Below are positions 8,757-17,369 of a stretch of DNA of 25,773 bases, in pieces. This DNA comes from Asterionellopsis glacialis (lineage: Eukaryota; Bacillariophyta; Plagiogrammaphyceae; Rhaphoneidales; Asterionellopsidaceae). The translations under genes and the position numbers were made by a program. The stretch's first letter is position 1; every line of letters begins with the position of its first letter. The stretch is taken from NCBI GenBank assembly GCA_014885115.2, contig WKLE02000459.1:2508-28280 (forward strand), in the 5' to 3' direction. The notes below the pieces were generated by a model, which was not told where the DNA came from, did not search any database, and worked only from the letters and a program-made list of their open reading frames with translations.

Positions 8757-9707
8757 CTAGTTGGTATAACCTCGTTTGCTCAAGAAGTTTTTCATTGAGG
8801 ATGCCCGATTCATGACTCCGGCCTGGGTTGCTGCCGCCTGGTTCTTCAAATTTTGAATTTCTACCCGCAATGCTTGCTTTTCTTCTTCTTGAGTCTCCAA
8901 TTGAGATTTCAAATTTTGAATAGTCAGAACCTGCGCTTGTTCTACTGATAATTCTCTTCCATCTTTTAGAGCACAGATGATTTTGTTCACTTTGTCTGCG
9001 TCAACATCTGCTGACAAAATTCTAGAGAGCTCTGTGATCATACGGCTGTTTACCTCCCGTTCCTCTTCAAGTTTTAATTGGCGTTCTTGGCTAACTTCTA
9101 AACGCTTTGAAAGTACCTGTAGCTCTTTTGCAATCTCAGCCATCTCAATGCTTTTGCGGTGAAGCTGCCATTCTGCATCCGAAGCACACCCGTCATGCAA
9201 TAAGTTTAAGAGTTCTGTAACTTTCGCATGGTGAATTTCCTTTTCATCTTCCAAGTTCCGAACGTGTTCTTCGTAACTCTTCAGCTCTTGTCGAAGCTCG
9301 ACGATTTGGTCCGATCTAATGTCGCAATCTTCCTGTTGTTGCTCCATTTTCTTCTGACTGAATCGGAGCATCCGATGGATTCCAGTCTCTCCTATTTGGA
9401 TGGGCGCAATTTCTCTTTTAGCCTTTGCAAGTTCTCGCTCAAGGTTCACAATTTTATTTTCAGCATCCCTGATTTGCTGAGTGCGAATATCGGCTGCTTC
9501 CTTCATAACCAATATCTCATACTCAAGTTCCTTTATGCTATTTTCACTTTGTTTCGTGAGGAGCTCTTTGTCCCGTGTCGAATGATTCTGGAAGCCGGCT
9601 CTGCTTTTCACAGGCTTAAGAGGCTTCGTTTTGTGCCGACGAATTTCATGATCATCGTCACCACTAGGATACTGATTTACGAACCTCGTTTTAGCAGCGA
9701 GAGCCAT
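8757..9707 (-). CDS. Coiled-coil protein of unknown function
   Basis: Single exon of 316 residues. I place the start at the ATG at 9707 (protein begins MALAAKTRF), because the open frame extends further only through a TTG codon; the ATG is followed by G, a good eukaryotic context. After a basic, polar N-terminal 50 residues, most of the protein is heptad-patterned Leu/Glu/Lys/Gln sequence predicted to form long coiled coils (roughly residues 55-290), broken near the GETGIHRM and HDGCASDAEW segments. The C-terminus ends with a short basic tail. No signal peptide, membrane segment or catalytic motif is seen. It resembles generic structural or scaffold coiled-coil proteins, and I cannot place it in a family. 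It converges on RPB1. Confidence 0.8.
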   Translation of the reverse strand: MALAAKTRFVNQYPSGDDDHEIRRHKTKPLKPVKSRAGFQNHSTRDKELLTKQSENSIKELEYEILVMKEAADIRTQQIRDAENKIVNLERELAKAKREIAPIQIGETGIHRMLRFSQKKMEQQQEDCDIRSDQIVELRQELKSYEEHVRNLEDEKEIHHAKVTELLNLLHDGCASDAEWQLHRKSIEMAEIAKELQVLSKRLEVSQERQLKLEEEREVNSRMITELSRILSADVDADKVNKIICALKDGRELSVEQAQVLTIQNLKSQLETQEEEKQALRVEIQNLKNQAAATQAGVMNRASSMKNFLSKRGYTN

Positions 9708-10517
9708 AGTTGAATGTGTTTGGTGTTCCTTTTTCCGCCAACCGGTGATAGCTTCAAGCAAATGGTTCCTAATTTAATTATGTTGCAGGACTTTGGTAGT
9801 CCTCTCTCTCTAGAGTAGGCCCTTTAGGACTAATAGTTCTCACTCGTACCGGGTACGTTGGTTCCGTCTAGTGTATTTTTTCGATGATTCTTTTATTTAC
9901 TACTTGATTTTTCAAATAATCGAGGCGGCGGGAGTAGTGAACGAGAGAGTGTTGAAAATGCTAAAACTGATTCGATGTAAAAATACACAGGGTAAGAAAC
10001 CTAAATAACATAATAAATAATGTTTCACATGTTTATGTTTACCAACATTTACAGTATATAAGACATTTATACTAGTTTGTATGAAATAATATGCAAATCA
10101 AATTCTGCCCGCAAGACTCACATTCGCTCAACGGGAATCGCAAAAGTACTGAATGACCATGATTCGTTACATTTTGTATGGTTGTAAGAGTATCTTTTCA
10201 TGGTACATATGACAAAAGATATTAATTTATGACATGATTATGACGATGTCAACTGGTGCACGATAGTTTGATAATTTAATTTTAGGGATAATTTTTTTTG
10301 TCAAAAAATTATGCAACGCGAAATGGTCGTCTCACTTTTTTCGCCTTGTTGAGTTTAAAACGAAGGAAGACAATGTAAGCCCTCGAGAGCACGGTTCGAA
10401 TCAACGACCATGTTGATTGGTTATTATAGTAACACGATGATAAGGAAGTTTTTAAAAAAAATGTATTCAGACACAATGTAGTGTAATGGACAGTATTTTA
10501 CATATTTAACAAAAGTT
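9708..10517. other. Intergenic region with palindromic element
   Basis: 810 nt lie between the coiled-coil gene start and the stop codon of the VPS9 gene, which is also on the minus strand. The part next to the coiled-coil gene is its presumed promoter and carries a CTAG-type inverted repeat (9797-9832). The remainder is AT-rich and includes the 3' flank of the VPS9 gene. No gene was seen. A tRNA-like pair of complementary 7-mers at 10324 and 10404 was examined and rejected. Confidence 0.45.
9797..9832. repeat. Inverted repeat with TCTAGA core upstream of coiled-coil gene
   Basis: TAGTCCT at 9797-9803 pairs with AGGACTA at 9826-9832, enclosing CTCTCTCTAGAGTAGG. A further AGGACT at 9787-9792 can pair with the same left arm. 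Sequence and layout recall the hairpin at 2264-2318 (GGACC/CTCTCTCTAGAG). It sits about 90 nt upstream of the start codon of the minus-strand coiled-coil gene. Confidence 0.65.
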
Positions 10518-13500
10518 TCACTCTTCATCTTCCTGGTCAAAAATATCACTTTGGAAATCATTGCAAGAATTTAAAAAGTGAAGAGAGGCTTGGATAGTTA
10601 CCAAGGCGTAACCTTCGCGGCCACGAAGCAACTGCTCATCTCGAGCAAATTCTTCTAGGAATGCGATTTCTGCATTGATATTAGGAACTTTAGCTGCAAT
10701 GATATGTTGGCATACCATCTTAAGAAGTGAATCTGCAGTAATTGCACCATTCGACCTCTTTTGCCCATCTGGAGAAGCAAAGTGCTCTGATATCAGTTCC
10801 AGGAAATGAACACAGTGACGGAGCTGCGAAAGGAATGGAAATGAGAACAGCATTCAAATCAAGAAAAAGGCATAGTGTAAGTACCTCCAAAGAATTTACA
10901 AATTTGGAGCAACACAAAACCATCAACTGTACTACTAACCGCCGACAACTCTTTGGCCTCATCTCTAGAGAGTATATTTTGCAATCTATCACATTGACCA
11001 TCAATAACTTACCTTATCAACTGCTGAGTGCGCACTCGTGAGCATTTCGATTGCATCCATGGCAGGTTGCGAGACTGTGCATGTATCGCCGGTATCAACT
11101 GTTTGTCCAGATTCAAATTCAGAAATTTTATGCAGTAGTGCCTGGTCTGAATGTTTTGTTTCCTCGATGATTTCTTCGAACACTGAATCGTACAATTCAC
11201 CAAATACAAGACCCTCTACAGCCGAGGCTGACATTTCTGTTATGGTAGGAGAGGATGCAAAACCAGGTCGGGCTTCTAAAAGTGTCGCTGTGACATACTT
11301 AATTACACCATGCGCATCTCGTCGACGATCGCGGCAAACAATGTTTTTTCTGTTCTGTTCAATCTTGGCTATATCTAAAAGTTCTATTTCGTCCATTTCC
11401 TCTGGTTGTTTCCCAGTAGGAGCCACAGCATCCCGTATCCTTTCCCTCTCTTTTTCTCGCTCTTGACACCGATCGATGTAGTGTTGTATCAAACAACGAT
11501 AGACATGCCCTGGAAGGCTGTATTTGTCATTCAAACTACGACTAACCAATAATAATACTTTATCTTCAGTGGGTATTTCATATTCATCTGTTTCAACAAT
11601 ATCAGAATCTCTTTGGTGTCTTTCTTTCTGTGCAATTGCCGCTTGTCTACCCTCTATATTTGGAATAATACCAAATGCTCGTCTCTTACTATTTGTGGGT
11701 GATGATCGGATGGCATCTGCAGTCAATTCTTCCCATATAGGATCAACACTTACATTAGGACGTACCAACAAAACCTTCCGCCTTGTTCCATCTTCACCAA
11801 GTGCAATAATGCGCTTTTCTTCCTTGAGTTGTAATTGTTGAGCCGTATAACTAGCAGCTGCAACACCAGCAACAAATACACCAACGCTAACAGATCCCTC
11901 TAGAATTACTCCTAACATACCGACAGTTTGGCCACACTTCGCACCAATTACAGCTTCAAAAGAAAAGTAATGACGTTGTTGACGTTGAGAAATAAGGAAA
12001 AGGGGTTTCATGAAATATAATATAATTGAAGGAAAACAAAAGACTTACCTCCCGCGGGTCCAGCTAAGAACAGTCCAGCTGCTCCACCTGCAACTCCACC
12101 AGCAACAGCTGCAACACCAAATTTCTGTTGTGCTTTTCTAGATTCGCGAACAGCAGCCAAACCATCACTTGCAAGTTTAGTGACAGATGGTTTCTCTACT
12201 TTTTCTGGTGGTATAGGTGGCGATACCTCTGTTAATAGTGACTTCACATCAACATCTTCTGTAGCTGCTACACAAGAAGTTGACGATGATTCTATTGTAT
12301 CCTCTGATTTTGAGCTATGAATTATGTTTTGTTGTTGTGGTTCTGTTACGTCTTCGTTAGTGCCATGGTGTTGACGAGGTGAAGGAGTAGAAGTAGGAGG
12401 AGCTATTGAACTACTATCAACATCAATAGCACCTTTGTCTACAGAAGCATTTTCACCACCGCCATCATCATTATCATCATCACTATGTACCGTTAACTCA
12501 GCACCAATGGGCTTACCCGTTTCTTTGTTCACATATATCAGTTCTTCATTCTGAAATTGTGTTCTTTGAAAGTATGCTAAAACATTTTCTTGAAGTACAC
12601 GCGATACTGATGCAAAGGGATGACTTGTATGATCAAGGGGTTCTGATGTCTCATCTGTTGTTGATGTTTCGTTGTCGACTACTCCAGTATTCTTGTCTTC
12701 TCCTTCCTCCTCCTGTTTGAACTGCTGTTGTTGTAATTTCGTTTCTGAAATTCCTTCCAGTAATGATGAATTGGATGCCCAATGAGGTGGTGGACCATTT
12801 GGTGTCCATACCATTGCATTTGTATCATCATTCATATTATTATTACTAGTATCATCATCATCATTACCACTATTACTACAACCTGAAGAAATCTGTATTC
12901 TTGTTTCTTCCTCTTGAACATTTTTATCGTCATTATTATTATTGGAAGGCTTTTCAATTGTAAGTAGTGCTTCTTTATCAACATCAACATCATCTGTAAC
13001 TTGATCTGTTTCATCGAAACAAGGTTTGTCTTTTTCATCAGCATCGGTAGCAGTATGGATTTTAGTTGTGTCATCTTGTTGTGATTGGGGCAGTGTTGGT
13101 ATTTGTGTGGTGTCCCCAATGGTTGCACCCACACCTGCCAAGCTTAATAAGGATGAAGTGGAGGACGATATTCTTTCCAAGATTGACTTTTGTTGTGGAG
13201 GAGTCGTCGTCATTATTGTTGCTGAAGTCGTCGCTTCTGCCACCACTTTGTTTTCTGAATCTGCCTTCGCCAACACATGGTGGTCCCTTACTTCTGTTGG
13301 AGTAAATTTTTCAGTCACGGGTATTATTGTTGATTGATTCTTTAGGGTTTCGTTTGAGTCCCGTATTGCATCTTTTTCTTTGTCGTGGCTTAACGATTCA
13401 TGGAGGGGTGGTGATGGTAATGGTGGAGGTGATGGAGTTTTGATGGGTGTTGTTGGTGTTGTTACACTTGATGGGTATTGTTGTTCATTATTTGTCATAG

Positions 13501-14071
13501 TACTATTAGACGATGATGATTCTCCTCCTCCTTCTTCTTTATCGTCACTTTGATTTGTTGTTGCAAGTGCTGTATTGACGGAACAGTAGTTGGATTCTTT
13601 CCATAAATCATTATGAGGCGATGGATTCAAGGCACAAGAACGATGGGCATAGATATAACATGCCATACATCGTACGACTTGATCTCCACTAGCAGCACTC
13701 TGGCTAGAACTTCCAGCTACTCCTGATAGTAGTTGATGAGGAGCTGTAGTCCCTAATACAACTGATTTTAATCGTCCATGGCAACCACTGCATTTTCTCA
13801 TGGATCCAGATATTAAGAATGTCACTGGTGCAAATGAGTGTTTATGTACAGGGTGCATGCATAAATGTGCACGTTCCATAGTTTCTATGGTTTGTTCTAC
13901 CACAACAGCAGAAGAACATGAAGAAGAAGGAGAAGAAGGTGACGATAACGCTGCAGCATGTTTTTCTGTTTCATCTTCTTCACTCAATAACGATTCATCC
14001 TTATTATTATCATCTTGTTCATCATTATTATTGTTACAGTTTGTTTTATTGTTTTCAAACGAAGAATTCAT
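10518..14071 (-). CDS. C1-like zinc finger / glycine-zipper / VPS9-domain protein (candidate Rab5-family GEF)
   Basis: Three exons: 12049-14071, 11013-11953 and 10518-10823, with introns 11954-12048 (95 nt) and 10824-11012 (189 nt). Both introns start GTAAGT and end AG. The joined product is 1089 residues. The ATG at 14071 is used because an earlier start would be TTG. Residues 78-163 form a C1-like finger (H78, C94, C97, C135, C138, H143, C146, C163). A long Ser/Thr/Asn/Asp-rich disordered stretch follows. Residues about 652-715, across the first splice junction, form a Gly/Ala/Val-rich hydrophobic zipper likely to enter a membrane. The C-terminus (about 920-1080) is VPS9-like: the helix EGLVFGELYDSVFEEI, then K988-L989 across the second junction, AD(1019)SLL and GREGY(1060), where the catalytic Asp and Tyr of Rab5 exchange factors are expected. 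The likely role is endosomal Rab activation; this is inferred from the domain only. Confidence 0.8.
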
Positions 14072-14402
14072 GGCCAAAGTATGTACCGGACAAACTTATC
14101 CGACCCCACACAACAGCCACAAAATCGTAGACCCACCTGTCTCCAAACTGTAGAATAATGTTCTGTAGTGTTAGAACTTCCAGTAGAATTTCTTTTTTCG
14201 GAAAGTCTCCTAGTAGATCTAGCTGGAGAGAGTGTCCACAGCCACAGACCAACTACTCTTTCAACAGCGTACAATAGAATTGAGGCAGTATTCTTTCTGC
14301 TTTAATTCTCTTCTTTTGTGTTGAGAAAAAGAAGTTACACTGTTCCGAGTTCCGACACGATTTCGAGATTTGGACACATCGACCGACAAAAGACAGGGAG
14401 AG
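14072..14402. promoter_or_regulatory. Presumed divergent promoter between VPS9 gene and small ORF gene
   Basis: This is upstream sequence of the minus-strand VPS9 gene and, if the small gene at 14403 is real, of that gene too. No TATA or palindrome of the families seen elsewhere stands out. Short frames here on the minus strand have no protein character. The assignment is positional. Confidence 0.35.
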
Positions 14403-14840
14403 ATGATTGAAACACCTTCAAAGAAGTGTCGAAAGTCGTCGAACGCGTGCGTTCGCATTACTTTGGGGTGCGTAAAACCTGAATTCTAATCGTGTACGAG
14501 TATTCAAATAGTTAGACAGTCAGTACCCAGAGGTACCTGGTACGGTGTTTACTGCGTTTTGTACGAACTGCGTTCAATGAGTAGCATGTCTAGGACAAGT
14601 TGAAAGTTGAACCCAGTCACAAAAAAAGGAAGATATCCCTCCCCCGGGAGACGCACGATTATCGAAATTGACTCTAATTCTCTGGTACACAATGGATTGT
14701 GGTACAGTACCTTACGAATTGCAATGGAAAAGGGTGATGAGGCTGCTGCCAAAATGATTCAAGAAAAGTTCGACAAGTTTGATTCATTAGATGATTTACT
14801 AACAATTCCAGATGACTTTGGAATAAATGAGATGCAGTGA
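14403..14840 (+). CDS. Tentative small two-exon protein (65 residues)
   Basis: The second part (14708-14840) reads as plausible protein (TLRIAMEKGDEAAAKMIQEK, then acidic and Leu-rich, ending GINEMQ) but has no suitable upstream ATG in its own frame: the open frame to 14607 begins with TTG after a stop. Joining an upstream ATG frame (14403-14467, MIETPSKKCRKSSNACVRIT...) through a GTGCGT donor at 14468 and a TACAG acceptor at 14707 keeps phase and gives 65 residues with a basic N-terminus and an acidic C-terminus. The 240-nt intron would hold a TACCTGGTA palindrome and a 24-nt dispersed repeat, both otherwise non-coding. I do not recognise the product. It may instead be a gene remnant. It converges with the MED15-like gene. 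Confidence 0.3.
14646..14669 (+). repeat. 24-nt dispersed repeat, copy 1
   Basis: An exact 24-nt match, in reverse orientation, to 17250-17273; it begins GGGAGACGCACGATTATCGA. This copy falls in the proposed intron of the small gene at 14403-14840. An exact 24-base match within 25 kb is not expected by chance. Confidence 0.8.
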
Positions 14841-14980
14841 AGGAAACAAAACACATTGCAATGATTGAAATTCTGACTGTACAATCTAAAAAAAATGAGT
14901 CGCAGGCACTGGTCTTTCTCTAATGTTACTTTGTGTCCCTGTCTATGCTATTTTAAATGTTGTCTGTGTCATTATTTTCT

Positions 14981-16594
14981 CTAAACGTCATCATCTTGCC
15001 ATTTTGGCATATAAGTCGCTCTCGCCAATGTTACGAATTGTAAAAGTGCACCACCTTCTGCAATTTCAATATCAAAATCAGACTTGGCCTTGGCAGTAAG
15101 ACTACCAAAGCAATAACGAAGGACACGAGTTGCATGAGCTGATGCATGACGCAATCGACGTGTCACAACATGTTCTAGTTGAGATTTAGATCCTGTGACA
15201 CCCCAAACTTTGACCATGGGCGTATCACTCTTACTATCGGTGTTGGTTTCACTGGTAACATTTTCTGTAACATGAAATCGTACCAACAAGGGTCTGAGAT
15301 ATATTTTCAAGGAAAATGCATCTTCAAATTCCAATACGATATGCGTTCCCTGTCCTGCTAAGGATTGCACAATTTTCGCGCGTTTTCTTTTCAAGGCAGG
15401 TAACAAATTCATAGGGATCTTTCGTCCTGACGTCAAAAGAACGCGACTTTTAACAACCCGAAGTGCCCTGGGTTGAACAGCAGCAGAAATTTGATCAACA
15501 CTTGCTGCAGCTGCACCAGCATCACTTGTTTCACCACTAGATGGTAATTCCATAACTTTATTCCAAGCATCTTCCAAGGTAATGCTTCCTTTTTGTTGCT
15601 CAGAAGATTCCTTGCTATTCGTTTCGTCGTTGGGGTCTTTCATGGTAGCATCCAGAATGTATTGTATACTTTGTATAGCAACAGCATGACATCTCGAAGG
15701 GACATTCTGTTGAGCCAAGGATTCCTTATGTTCCACAGCCATGAAGGCTACCAAGGCTTGTGATGCAGCACGTAGTTTCTCTAAATATAACAAAGCTTCT
15801 TCTTCCTTGGTGCGACTTTGTGATCTTGATGGTGGTGGGATTGGCGCTTGTGCCTTTTCTAAACTAGACACTAATACTGATCTAGCATCATCTAATTCTG
15901 TCCAACCCAACTTTTGAAACCGCCGTATAGCAGCTCTCGCCAATAAAATGTTGGCTTCTGGGCCAATTTCTTTTTCCAAGGCTTCAAGTTGCTCTTGCAT
16001 AAATTGTGTATCAGGATGTGTATATTTGAGTACATGTGATCTTATGTTTTCTACACGACTATCTAAATGAGTTTTTAATCGATCTAATTCTTCGAGTGTC
16101 AAGGGACGACTAGCCTTTTTAGTTGGATGAGTAGTAACTCCCAAAGCTATGGCCCATTGTCTTGCATTTGCTAAATGTTGTTGTAAATGTTTAGCACGTG
16201 TGGTTCCATTTTTTTCTTGGCACAAGCGAACAGCTTCCGAATCATTTTTCATAATAAATTTCAATGTCTCACCATGTTTGCGTTTCATTTCTAAAATTTT
16301 TTGAGATCGTTGTTGTTCCAATGTTTGATTTGTATCGACTGTGGGTTTGTATTTTTTTTTAACTGACTTCAAACGCTTTGTTAAGCGTTTCCTATAATCC
16401 TCTAAACTTTTAGATGAACCAAAAATTTGTTCTTCAAATTTAATTGCCAACATAAGTTTCGATTGGGGTGTTGCTCCAGGTTCCAAGGAGGCCAAAACTT
16501 TGGAAATTTCACGAACTTCTGTATTACGATATTCGTGAGATACCTTGGAACGCCAAGTATCAGTATCATTACCAGCGGCAGGTGCAGTTGACAT
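14981..16594 (-). CDS. MED15: KIX-domain protein, candidate Mediator tail subunit MED15
   Basis: Intronless, 537 residues, ATG at 16594. Residues about 13-80 match the KIX fold of plant and fungal MED15 well: W-R-S-x-V-S-x-E-x-R, a helix ending KVLASL, then LAIKFEEQIFGSSKSLEDYRKR and a Lys-rich end (KRLKSVKKKYKP). KIX domains bind activation domains of transcription factors and tie them to Mediator. The following region is helical and charged, with a long-helix central part (about 95-330). The C-terminal third (about 375-537) contains a conserved-looking segment (MNLLPALKRKR..., IVLEFEDAFSLKIYLRPLLVRF) and could be the Mediator-anchoring part. There is no long poly-Gln tract, unlike animal and yeast MED15. 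The KIX call is strong; assignment to Mediator rather than another KIX protein is inference. It lies 6.7 kb from RPB1. Confidence 0.65.
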   Translation of the reverse strand: MSTAPAAGNDTDTWRSKVSHEYRNTEVREISKVLASLEPGATPQSKLMLAIKFEEQIFGSSKSLEDYRKRLTKRLKSVKKKYKPTVDTNQTLEQQRSQKILEMKRKHGETLKFIMKNDSEAVRLCQEKNGTTRAKHLQQHLANARQWAIALGVTTHPTKKASRPLTLEELDRLKTHLDSRVENIRSHVLKYTHPDTQFMQEQLEALEKEIGPEANILLARAAIRRFQKLGWTELDDARSVLVSSLEKAQAPIPPPSRSQSRTKEEEALLYLEKLRAASQALVAFMAVEHKESLAQQNVPSRCHAVAIQSIQYILDATMKDPNDETNSKESSEQQKGSITLEDAWNKVMELPSSGETSDAGAAAASVDQISAAVQPRALRVVKSRVLLTSGRKIPMNLLPALKRKRAKIVQSLAGQGTHIVLEFEDAFSLKIYLRPLLVRFHVTENVTSETNTDSKSDTPMVKVWGVTGSKSQLEHVVTRRLRHASAHATRVLRYCFGSLTAKAKSDFDIEIAEGGALLQFVTLARATYMPKWQDDDV

Positions 16595-16880
16595 GGTAGC
16601 AATCTATCTTTTGAAAAGATAAAGAAAAATTGATGGAATTTTTCCCTTTGGAATGTTCAAATGATGCCAATAATTTAGATTTGCACAACGGCCGATATAG
16701 AACTCTTCTTTCAAGTCACACACTGGTCGATGAATGTTTTTGAAAAGAACAATATTGCTCAATAGATCAACCACTGGAGGAATGAGAGTGTGGACACCCG
16801 ATAATTGAATAATGAAGGCGAGTTTGAAGATCTCCCAGACTCGTGTCTCCTCACGCAAACTCTGTGCTCTGATGTTGAAA

Positions 16881-16943
16881 GCTCCCTCTCTCTACTAGAG
16901 AGAGAGCTCTCTCTCTAGAGAGAGCTCTGTAGAGAGAGAGAGC
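16881..16943. repeat. 63-nt CT/GA imperfect palindrome
   Basis: The element starts GCTCCCTCTCTCTACTAGAG and ends with the near reverse complement (...CTGTAGAGAGAGAGAGC). AGAGCTCT and TCTAGA centres lie inside. It could extrude as a long hairpin or provide repeated GAGA-type binding sites. It is about 290 nt upstream of the MED15-like start codon. Confidence 0.75.
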
Positions 16944-17026
16944 AGTGCCGAAAAGGGAATTTCAAAGTCTGCAGTCTGTACTTTGTTCATTTCTTCTCTA
17001 CATCTAACTTACCTGGTACAGGTAGG

Positions 17027-17086
17027 CTCTCTAGAGAGGATATTTTTTATGTACGATTCGATATGACAGCTCTCTCTAGAGAAAGC
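17027..17086. repeat. Pair of TCTCTAGAGA palindromes
   Basis: CTCTCTAGAGAG (17027-17038) is a perfect 12-nt palindrome. A second copy, GCTCTCTCTAGAGAAAGC, spans 17069-17086. ACCTGGTACAGGT, a near palindrome of the second family, lies just upstream at 17011-17023. Confidence 0.7.
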
Positions 17087-17163
17087 GTTGTTTAGTGGGA
17101 AAATAACCGGAAATTAAAATTTCCTGTTGTATTCTACTGTCCCCTTTGTAGATCGTAGTACTG

Positions 17164-17221
17164 TACCTGGTACCAGGTAAGGTCCCTCTAGAGAGAGGTT
17201 CTATATATAATATACCTGGTA
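17164..17221. repeat. TACCTGGTACCAGGTA palindrome with adjacent TCTAGA palindrome
   Basis: 17164-17179 is a perfect 16-nt palindrome. CCTCTAGAGAGAGG (17184-17197) follows within five bases, and a half-copy TACCTGGTA is at 17213-17221. The two motif families are thus directly next to each other, about 150-200 nt upstream of the lumen-protein ATG. TATATATAATATA between them (about 17202-17214) could serve as an AT-rich core promoter element. Confidence 0.65.
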
Positions 17222-17249
17222 AGCATATTTATTTTTACAAAGTACCGAA

Positions 17250-17273
17250 AATTTCGATAATCGTGCGTCTCCC
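17250..17273 (-). repeat. 24-nt dispersed repeat, copy 2
   Basis: The reverse-complement copy of 14646-14669, with identical 24 bases. It lies about 100 nt upstream of the ATG at 17370, so in the promoter or 5' leader of the lumen-protein gene. The flanks diverge immediately apart from a C/G-rich edge. Confidence 0.8.
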
Positions 17274-17369
17274 CGGAAAAAACTACCGGTGTAGTCTAAC
17301 AACTCCAAGGAGTAAAACGTGAAAACAAAAAAAATACTTTTAGAATTGTAAAGCAACAAGGACGACGCC

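Larger units (their letters stand above)
16595..17369. promoter_or_regulatory. Palindrome-rich divergent promoter region
   Basis: 775 nt separate the start codons of the MED15-like gene (minus) and the lumen-protein gene (plus). The region holds the densest set of short palindromes in the window: a 63-nt CT/GA inverted repeat (16881-16943), CTCTCTAGAGAG (17027-17038), a third TCTAGA copy (17069-17086), a perfect 16-nt TACCTGGTACCAGGTA (17164-17179), CCTCTAGAGAGAGG (17184-17197) and a half-copy TACCTGGTA at 17213-17221. Position and density suggest regulatory binding sites, but no function can be read directly. Confidence 0.5.

Noticed and set aside
8511..8798. Plus-strand open frame between RPB1 and the coiled-coil gene
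   Set aside because: It runs antisense into the end of the coiled-coil gene and shows no recognisable motif.
9708..9761. Longer N-terminus for the coiled-coil protein
   Set aside because: The extra 18 codons begin with TTG, not ATG. The first ATG, in good context, is at 9707.
10324..10410. tRNA-like element: TGGTCGT and ACGACCA complementary ends 87 nt apart, with GGTTCGAATC between
   Set aside because: The T-stem around TTCGAAT does not pair, there is no D-arm or A-box, and position 8 is not T. The complementary 7-mers are probably chance.
10864..10985. Possible cassette exon inside the second VPS9-gene intron (reads LQNILSRDEAKELSAVSS in one frame)
   Set aside because: No acceptor gives that frame: the available AG leaves the phase wrong. 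Direct joining of K988 to L989 restores a continuous VPS9 helix without it.
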